This document shows positions 5,609-6,517 of a stretch of 6,517 nucleotides of DNA, one piece after another. The position numbers and the translations under genes were made by a program. Each line of letters begins with the position of its first letter. The stretch's first letter is position 1. Source of the DNA: DAOVGU01 sp030637775 [NCBI: bacterium] (GTDB lineage Bacteria; Ratteibacteria; UBA8468); the NCBI GenBank assembly GCA_030637775.1, contig DAOWFY010000054.1, positions 1 through 6,517 on the forward strand. The letters are read 5' to 3'. The notes under the pieces are model-generated. The model had not been told where the DNA came from. It did no database searches and saw only the letters and a program-made list of their open reading frames with translations.

Positions 5609-5787
5609 TCAGTAACGCCAACTTTCCTTTCTCCCTTAATTATTAATTCTTGGTAAACAGTTTCTGAGATAAGGATTTTTCCAAAAAGAGTTTTAAGTAG
5701 ATGGAGACTCTTTATGAGGAATTCTTCTATAAGTTGGGTAGATAGGTAACACTTTCTGATATTTTGCTGTATTTTCTTATTCAACAA
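5548..5787 (-). pseudogene. Decayed DUF3368-type PIN toxin fragment
   Basis: Residues 16-63 of the open frame, STQLIEEFLIKSLHLLKTLF then GKILISETVYQELIIKGE and RKVGVTEIKKG, follow the N-terminal half of DUF3368 PIN-like proteins (pattern SSPLI-x7-LxLLKxLFGxIxIPxxVYxEL). The family is about 150-160 residues, and the second half with the remaining acidic residues is absent: after EIKKG the frame enters unrelated sequence and stops at 5548. The N-terminus also looks damaged. There is no ATG (the first possible start is a TTG overlapping the VapC end), the usual Asp before SSPLI is not present, and Pro is replaced by Gln. It lies directly after the VapC gene, so two toxin genes may once have been stacked here. 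Confidence 0.55.
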
Positions 5788-6151
5788 TGATAATTTCTAT
5801 CCCCTTTTTCTTATATCTTAAGAAATGAGGATCTTTGGTTAAAATCCTTTTGCATCCGGTCTCTAATAAAGAGGCAAGAATTAAAGCATCTAGACTGGGG
5901 ATCCCTGCTCCCTAGGATATGTGAGAAGCTCTAATAGCTACTTCCAGGTTTACAGGGACAATCGTGCAAGCCTCTTTTAATCTTTCTAAAAACCTTGACC
6001 AATGTGGGAAACTACCTTTCAAGAAAGCTTTCTCCAATTCGTATACTGTTATAGTAGAGATAACTAATTGCTCCTTCTCCCAGATTTGTAATGCTTCTAC
6101 TTTCTTCTTTTCTAAAGCGTAGAAGAAACCCGTATCAATCCCGACCAACAT
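5777..6151 (-). pseudogene. vapC: VapC-type PIN-domain toxin interrupted by one in-frame TAG
   Basis: From ATG 6151 the frame reads MLVGIDTGFFYALEKKK, with D6 as first catalytic acid and E38 in TVYELEKAF, up to RASHIS. A TAG then occupies codon 80 (5914-5912). The same frame continues without shift as GAGIPSLDALILASLLETGC, then KRILTKDPHFLRYKKKGIEI and IIVE, ending at TAA 5779-5777. D88 (SLDALI) and D107 (TKDPHF) are the remaining PIN active-site acids, so the full frame of 124 codons is a normal-length VapC, and truncation at codon 79 would leave no active enzyme. The protein would be an RNase of the VapBC type. It overlaps the antitoxin gene by 17 bp and has AAAGGA 9 bp before its ATG. The simplest reading is a recent nonsense change, for example CAG to TAG; a sequencing error is the alternative. 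Confidence 0.85.
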
Positions 6152-6374
6152 CAGCCCCTGTCCTTTCTTTATGTAGTTCTTTCCATGACTTCCCTAAAGG
6201 ACCTTTGGAAAGGATAGAAAGAATATCGGCCTTTGCCTTTGCTACTTTGTCTCTTTCTAAAAACTTAGAAACAGCTTTTTGAATTACCCTTGAAAAAGGT
6301 ATTCTTTCCTCTTTGGCCTTCAATTCTACCCCTTTTGCTAACTCTTCCGGAAGGTAGATACTTTCTCTTGGCAT
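6135..6374 (-). CDS. vapB: Ribbon-helix-helix antitoxin (VapB-like)
   Basis: This 79-residue protein has the order expected of an RHH antitoxin: a short strand ESIYLP (4-9), helix 1 EELAKGVELKAKEER (10-24), a turn IPFS, helix 2 RVIQKAVSKFLERD (29-42), then a charged tail with GKSWKELHKERTG (61-73) of the kind that wraps the toxin. It should bind DNA as a dimer at its own promoter and neutralise the downstream PIN protein. Translation has a strong ribosome site (AAGGAGG at 6386-6380, 5 bp before the ATG). Its stop lies 17 bp inside the toxin gene. It appears intact although the toxin is broken, a common stage in decay of such modules because loss of the toxin first is harmless. Confidence 0.8.
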   Translation of the reverse strand: MPRESIYLPEELAKGVELKAKEERIPFSRVIQKAVSKFLERDKVAKAKADILSILSKGPLGKSWKELHKERTGADVGRD

Positions 6375-6517
6375 TCCCTCCTCCTTTCATTTTACGTATT
6401 GTCAAAAACTTCCTGCTAATTTTCTGCTAAACCGTTGAATATCAAGCAGTTCCGATGATTTTGTCTTCCTCCCCCCTATTCTACAGGGTTTTTGAAATAT
6501 TAAAGTTAATAATAGTC
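6375..6517. promoter_or_regulatory. Upstream region of the antitoxin operon
   Basis: These 143 bases hold no reading frame that looks like a gene on either strand. The region is A/T-rich with one run of C (6470-6476). It must contain the promoter of the minus-strand toxin-antitoxin genes, but no -35/-10 pair with good spacing is visible. A TTGACA at 6405-6400 would place its -10 on the ribosome site. Confidence 0.4.
6413..6430. repeat. Paired 7-mer direct repeat, possible antitoxin operator
   Basis: CTGCTAA occurs at 6413-6419 and again at 6424-6430, with TTTT between, a period of 11 bp or about one helical turn. The position, 39-56 bp before the antitoxin ATG, suits an operator for an RHH repressor, whose dimers bind side by side on the same DNA face. 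Two copies of a 7-mer are weak evidence on their own. Confidence 0.3.

Noticed and set aside
5912-5914. TAG in vapC as a pyrrolysine or otherwise recoded codon, given the MtaA-like genes nearby.
   Set aside because: The HEPN gene ends naturally in TAG at 598-600, no methylamine methyltransferase or pyl genes are in the window, and PIN toxins have no reason to contain pyrrolysine at this place.
6400-6405. TTGACA on the minus strand as the antitoxin -35 box.
   Set aside because: With normal spacing the -10 would fall on the ribosome site next to the ATG, and no TATAAT-like hexamer is there.

Overview
The window is from a bacterium, judging by compact operons, overlapping genes and bacterial toxin-antitoxin modules. 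The species cannot be fixed from sequence. The gene mix (several UroD/MtaA-type proteins, an oligogalacturonate-lyase-like PD40 propeller, a xylose-isomerase-like fragment, a PPLEGG-type dispersed repeat) resembles what is often seen in uncultivated lineages related to Lentisphaerota, Omnitrophota or Poribacteria. That placement is an impression from memory, not a search result.

Layout. The left edge (1-152) holds the last 43 codons of a DDE transposase and what looks like the end of its insertion sequence. Next, on the + strand, is a HEPN/MNT toxin-antitoxin pair (190-965) whose two genes overlap by 52 bp. Everything from about 6374 down to 946 is on the minus strand. In transcription order it runs: an RHH antitoxin and a PIN (VapC) toxin with a premature amber stop; a decayed DUF3368-type PIN toxin; a 24-codon orphan gene tail; three tandem UroD/MtaA-superfamily proteins, here called A, B and C; a PD40 beta-propeller protein; and a 44-codon remnant with the look of the C-terminus of a xylose-isomerase-like TIM barrel.

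How the genes fit together. The A-B-C-propeller block is tightly packed (ATGA overlap, 1 bp gap, 7 bp gap) and is almost certainly one transcription unit. The three UroD-like proteins differ at the residues that bind zinc in MtaA-type methyltransferases: A keeps HxC plus a late Cys, B keeps only HxC, and C has DLDSDG there instead. They are therefore unlikely to be heme-pathway UroD. A corrinoid or methyl-transfer role, or a division of labour within one complex, is a reasonable inference. The propeller and the TIM-barrel remnant suggest a carbohydrate-related catabolic operon.

Most unusual points: (i) the operon is cut at both ends, with gene tails left at each junction and toxin-antitoxin modules occupying both flanks; (ii) a palindromic repeat of about 66 bp sits in frame inside UroD-like gene C and is translated as a Pro/Gly-rich insert; (iii) UroD-like gene A seems to lack a segment of about 60 residues that B and C both have; (iv) the VapC toxin is interrupted by a single in-frame TAG, after which the frame continues intact through the remaining catalytic Asp residues. 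No tRNA, rRNA, CRISPR array or riboswitch was recognised.
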